Assembly: GCA_046704385.1 (NCBI GenBank)
Contig: JBJKSB010000089.1
Coordinates: forward strand, 56,642-120,641
DNA: 64,000 nt
Source of the DNA: GH45 sp046704385
GTDB taxonomy: Bacteria; Bacteroidota; Bacteroidia; Bacteroidales; SZUA-534
Direction of reading: 5' to 3'
This document shows, piece after piece, positions 61,953 to 64,000 of the stretch. The first letter of the stretch is position 1, and each line of letters opens with the position of its first letter. The translations under genes were made by a program, and so were the position numbers. Under the pieces are notes generated by a model that did no database searches, was not told the DNA's origin, and saw only the letters and a list, made by a program, of their open reading frames with translations.

Positions 61953-62609
61953 CTACTTGGTCGGTTCAATTATGCGTGCATACTTCATCCAACTGGTACG
62001 GCTGGGTCTTTCAGCAACATTATTTATCACCTTCAATCCACACTTTTCGATAAAATATTTATGAAAAGCCAATGACGGGGTCAATTCCGGATGAAAAACT
62101 GTTGCCAGGCAATTTTCACTTTCTGCCGCAGCAATATAATCATCAATTTTTAATAATACTTCGACACCTTTGCCCACAGCTTTTATTTTAGGTGCCCGGA
62201 TAAAAGTCAATTCAATTTCACCTTCAGCTACTTTTGGAACACTCACTTTTGTGTTGAAACTATCAATTTGAAATCCAAAAGCATTGCGGGCAATATTTAT
62301 ATCCATCAGGTTAAGATGCGATTGGGCATTTTCAATTTCATGCGATATTAAAATAGCCCCTGCACAAGTCCCCCATAATTTCATACCCTCATTAAAAGCT
62401 TCCTTAATTTTTGAGGTTAGGTCAAAAATATTGAGCAAACGAATTAAGCAGGTACTTTCACCGCCGGGTAAAATCAAACCGGCCAAATCATTAAATTGAT
62501 AGGCTTCCTTAACACGAACAGCTTCAATTCCCAAAGCCTGCAAGTGGTTTACATGCTCATGAACTCCACCCTGAAGATCCAATACTCCAATTTTATTTCG
62601 TGTTGCCAT
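61953..62609 (-). CDS. pdxT: Pyridoxal 5'-phosphate synthase glutaminase subunit
   Basis: Releases ammonia from glutamine for PdxS. Type I glutaminase triad: Cys in LWGTCAGAIL, His and Glu in ATVFHPELTPS. The N-terminal KIGVLDLQGGVHEHVNHL and the GLILPGGEST oxyanion strand are typical. Length 218 aa. Gene pair with pdxS, separated by a repeat. Confidence 0.96.
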   Translation of the reverse strand: MATRNKIGVLDLQGGVHEHVNHLQALGIEAVRVKEAYQFNDLAGLILPGGESTCLIRLLNIFDLTSKIKEAFNEGMKLWGTCAGAILISHEIENAQSHLNLMDINIARNAFGFQIDSFNTKVSVPKVAEGEIELTFIRAPKIKAVGKGVEVLLKIDDYIAAAESENCLATVFHPELTPSLAFHKYFIEKCGLKVINNVAERPSRTSWMKYARIIEPTK

Positions 62610-62635
62610 AGTATTTTTATATCTTTTTTAAAAAA

Positions 62636-62739
62636 TTCACGCAAAGGACACTAAACTACTCGCAAAAATCACAAAGATTCGTTTTTCGTTTTTTCTTTGC
62701 GACCTCAGCGTTTCAAAATTCTGCGCACTTTGCGTGGAA
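62636..62739. repeat. Palindromic intergenic repeat between pdxS and pdxT
   Basis: Terminal arms CACGCAAAG (62638-62646) and CTTTGCGTG (62728-62736) are perfect inverted copies, and CTTTGCGACC inside repeats the core. This sequence is like a widespread CGCAAAG family in Bacteroidota intergenic DNA. It lies in the 168-base space between the pdxS stop and the pdxT start. No ORF. Confidence 0.7.
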
Positions 62740-62777
62740 AATTCTAATCTTGGTTTAAATCCAATACTTTATCTGTT

Positions 62778-63659
62778 TTACCAACCGCGACCGGCAATTT
62801 TATCTTCTTCCTTCATGGTTGATATTCCGATACCTACCATCGGTTCGCCTAACCCTTTTGAAGCTTCCATTACTTTTACCGGATCATTATAATAAGCTGT
62901 TGCTTTAACAATAGCACGGGCACGCAATGCCGGATCACCTGATTTGAAAATACCTGAACCTACAAAAACACCATCGCAACCCAATTGCATCATAAGAGCA
63001 GCATCGGCAGGAGTAGCAATTCCTCCGGCAGCAAAATTCACAACTGGTAAACGACCTAATTCACGAACCTGTTGGGCAATATGATAAGGTATCCCGTTTT
63101 CTTTACAGAAAGGCATAACTTCAGCTTCATCCAAACCACAAAGCACTTTAATGTCTTTGTTCATCTGACGCATATGACGAACAGCCTCAACTACATCGCC
63201 GGTACCGGCTTCACCTTTTGTACGTATCATCGCTGCACCTTCTGCAATACGGCGGGCAGCTTCACCCAGGTTACGGGCACCACAAACAAAAGGAACTTGA
63301 AATTTTGATTTATCAATGTGGTTTTCCTCATCAGCAGGTGTCAACACCTCGCTCTCGTCGATATAATCAATTTTTAACGCTTCCAGAATCTGAGCCTCAA
63401 CAAAATGTCCTATTCTGGCTTTTGCCATTACGGGTATTGAAACGGCTGCCTGAATTTCAGCGATCATTTCAGGATCGGACATGCGGGCTACTCCCCCATT
63501 AGCACGGATATCAGCGGGAACACGCTCTAATGCCATTACGGCAACAGCACCGGCCTCTTCAGCAATTTTAGCCTGTTCCGGATTGGTAACATCCATAATT
63601 ACCCCTCCTTTTAGCATCTGCGCAAGCTGAGCATTTAACTCAAAACGATTGTTTTCCAT
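62778..63659 (-). CDS. pdxS: Pyridoxal 5'-phosphate synthase subunit PdxS
   Basis: Makes PLP from ribose 5-phosphate, glyceraldehyde 3-phosphate and ammonia. The barrel carries GGVIMDVTNPEQAKIAEEAG, the lysine in PVMAKARIGHFVEAQIL, and IRTKGEAGTGDVVEAVRHMR; the phosphate-binding GGIATPADAALMMQLG and VGSGIFKSGDPALRARA follow. Length 293 aa is standard. A -7 element (TAATTTTG on the minus strand) is at 63688-63695, 29 bases before the start. Confidence 0.97.
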   Translation of the reverse strand: MENNRFELNAQLAQMLKGGVIMDVTNPEQAKIAEEAGAVAVMALERVPADIRANGGVARMSDPEMIAEIQAAVSIPVMAKARIGHFVEAQILEALKIDYIDESEVLTPADEENHIDKSKFQVPFVCGARNLGEAARRIAEGAAMIRTKGEAGTGDVVEAVRHMRQMNKDIKVLCGLDEAEVMPFCKENGIPYHIAQQVRELGRLPVVNFAAGGIATPADAALMMQLGCDGVFVGSGIFKSGDPALRARAIVKATAYYNDPVKVMEASKGLGEPMVGIGISTMKEEDKIAGRGW

Positions 63660-63888
63660 CTCACAATTAGCTTTTAGTATTTTGCGGCAAAATTAATGAA
63701 AAAAGATTGTAAAATGCTATTAAATACAATGAATTAAGACACTCTTCTTGTACTGTTGTATGGCGGATTGTACTAAGATTTGCAAGGAAAACGTTTTCAC
63801 AACATTCAAAATCATTGATTTTGTTTTGACTTTAAATTCATTTGAAACACAATAAAACTTCTTTTTATCTTTACCAAAAAATTAGGAA

Positions 63889-64000
63889 ATGACATTACAA
63901 CCTTTAGCTGAACGATTAAGTCCGAAAACGCTCGATGAGTACATAGGACAAAAGCACCTGGTAGGTAAAAATCGCATTTTACGACAACGTATTGAATCGG
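63889..64000 (+). CDS. rarA: Replication-associated recombination protein A, 3'-truncated by the window
   Basis: Only the first 37 codons are in the window: MTLQPLAERLSPKTLDEYIG followed by QKHLVGKNRILRQR. This is the start of RarA/MgsA AAA+ proteins (LAERLRPKTLDEYIGQ-type opening). RuvB begins differently, so RarA is preferred. A TTTG at 63841 and a near -7 box TATCTTTA at 63866 lie upstream. Confidence 0.85.
   Translation, partial: MTLQPLAERLSPKTLDEYIGQKHLVGKNRILRQRIES

Noticed and set aside
63889..64000. RuvB as the identity of the truncated last gene
   Set aside because: The opening LAERLSPKTLDEYIGQ matches RarA/MgsA, while RuvB has a different N-terminal approach to its P-loop.

Overview
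The window is a chromosomal segment from a member of the Bacteroidota, most likely the Marinilabiliales/Prolixibacteraceae side of the Bacteroidales. The evidence is a SusC/SusD pair, type IX secretion (T9SS) genes porW/sprE and porX, a T9SS type A sorted protein, DUF2807, DUF2461, DUF3109 and DUF1573 proteins, low G+C, and promoters of the Bacteroidota form TTTG-N19-21-TAnnTTTG. Genus is not resolvable by eye. No rRNA, tRNA, CRISPR array, insertion sequence or integrase was found.

Layout. 0-3 kb: 3' part of hemD, rnpA and a C-terminal processing protease. 3-8.5 kb: a glycosyltransferase, then the T9SS lipoprotein PorW/SprE and the T9SS response regulator PorX. 8.7-11.2 kb (minus strand): two CDGSH iron-sulfur proteins (one of only 57 residues), alanine dehydrogenase and tsaE. 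11.3-13.9 kb: uvrC and a PAP2 phosphatase. 14.0-17.5 kb: a sulfate assimilation operon (DUF2061, cysH, cysD, cysN), with a palindromic repeat between cysD and cysN. 17.6-18.9 kb: a DEAD-box helicase. 19.0-21.2 kb (minus): a small defence islet with an intact AbiEi/AbiEii toxin-antitoxin pair and the frameshifted remains of a nuclease-like gene. 21.4-26.8 kb: dusB, a lipoprotein serpin, rnhA, purN and gpmI. 26.8-30.4 kb: a patatin-like lipase, two tandem DUF2807 proteins behind identical promoter-like motifs, and a DUF2461 protein. 30.5-33.3 kb: ispD and dxs. 33.3-38.5 kb (minus): two large paralogous membrane sensors (Cache-HAMP-GAF-PAS) with no recognisable output domain. 38.7-41.3 kb: trpS, a cysteine-cluster protein and a T9SS cargo protein. 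41.5-52.7 kb (minus): a polysaccharide utilisation locus with a propeller-sensor transcription regulator, a small lipoprotein, a GH2 glycosidase, SusC and SusD. 52.9-64 kb: housekeeping genes (M20 dipeptidase, DUF3109, FemAB-like, NPP phosphodiesterase, aminotransferase, DUF1573, purE, hpt, adk, pdxT, pdxS and the start of rarA).

How parts connect. PorW and PorX belong to the machinery that would export the T9SS-tagged protein at 40.5 kb. The utilisation locus combines an outer-membrane importer (SusCD), one glycosidase and a membrane-spanning one-component regulator; a terminator after the GH2 gene separates it from susCD. The sulfate genes lack an APS kinase, and CysH has the cysteine pattern of an APS reductase, so the operon codes for a short sulfate-APS-sulfite route. 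Intergenic space is lean but holds several palindromic repeats and many clear intrinsic terminators.

The least explained items are the paired sensors with no output (one ends in a histidine-less HPt-like domain), the twin DUF2807 genes with a conserved ECF-like promoter, and the decayed gene beside AbiE. All functional calls come from reading motifs by eye; no database search was run.
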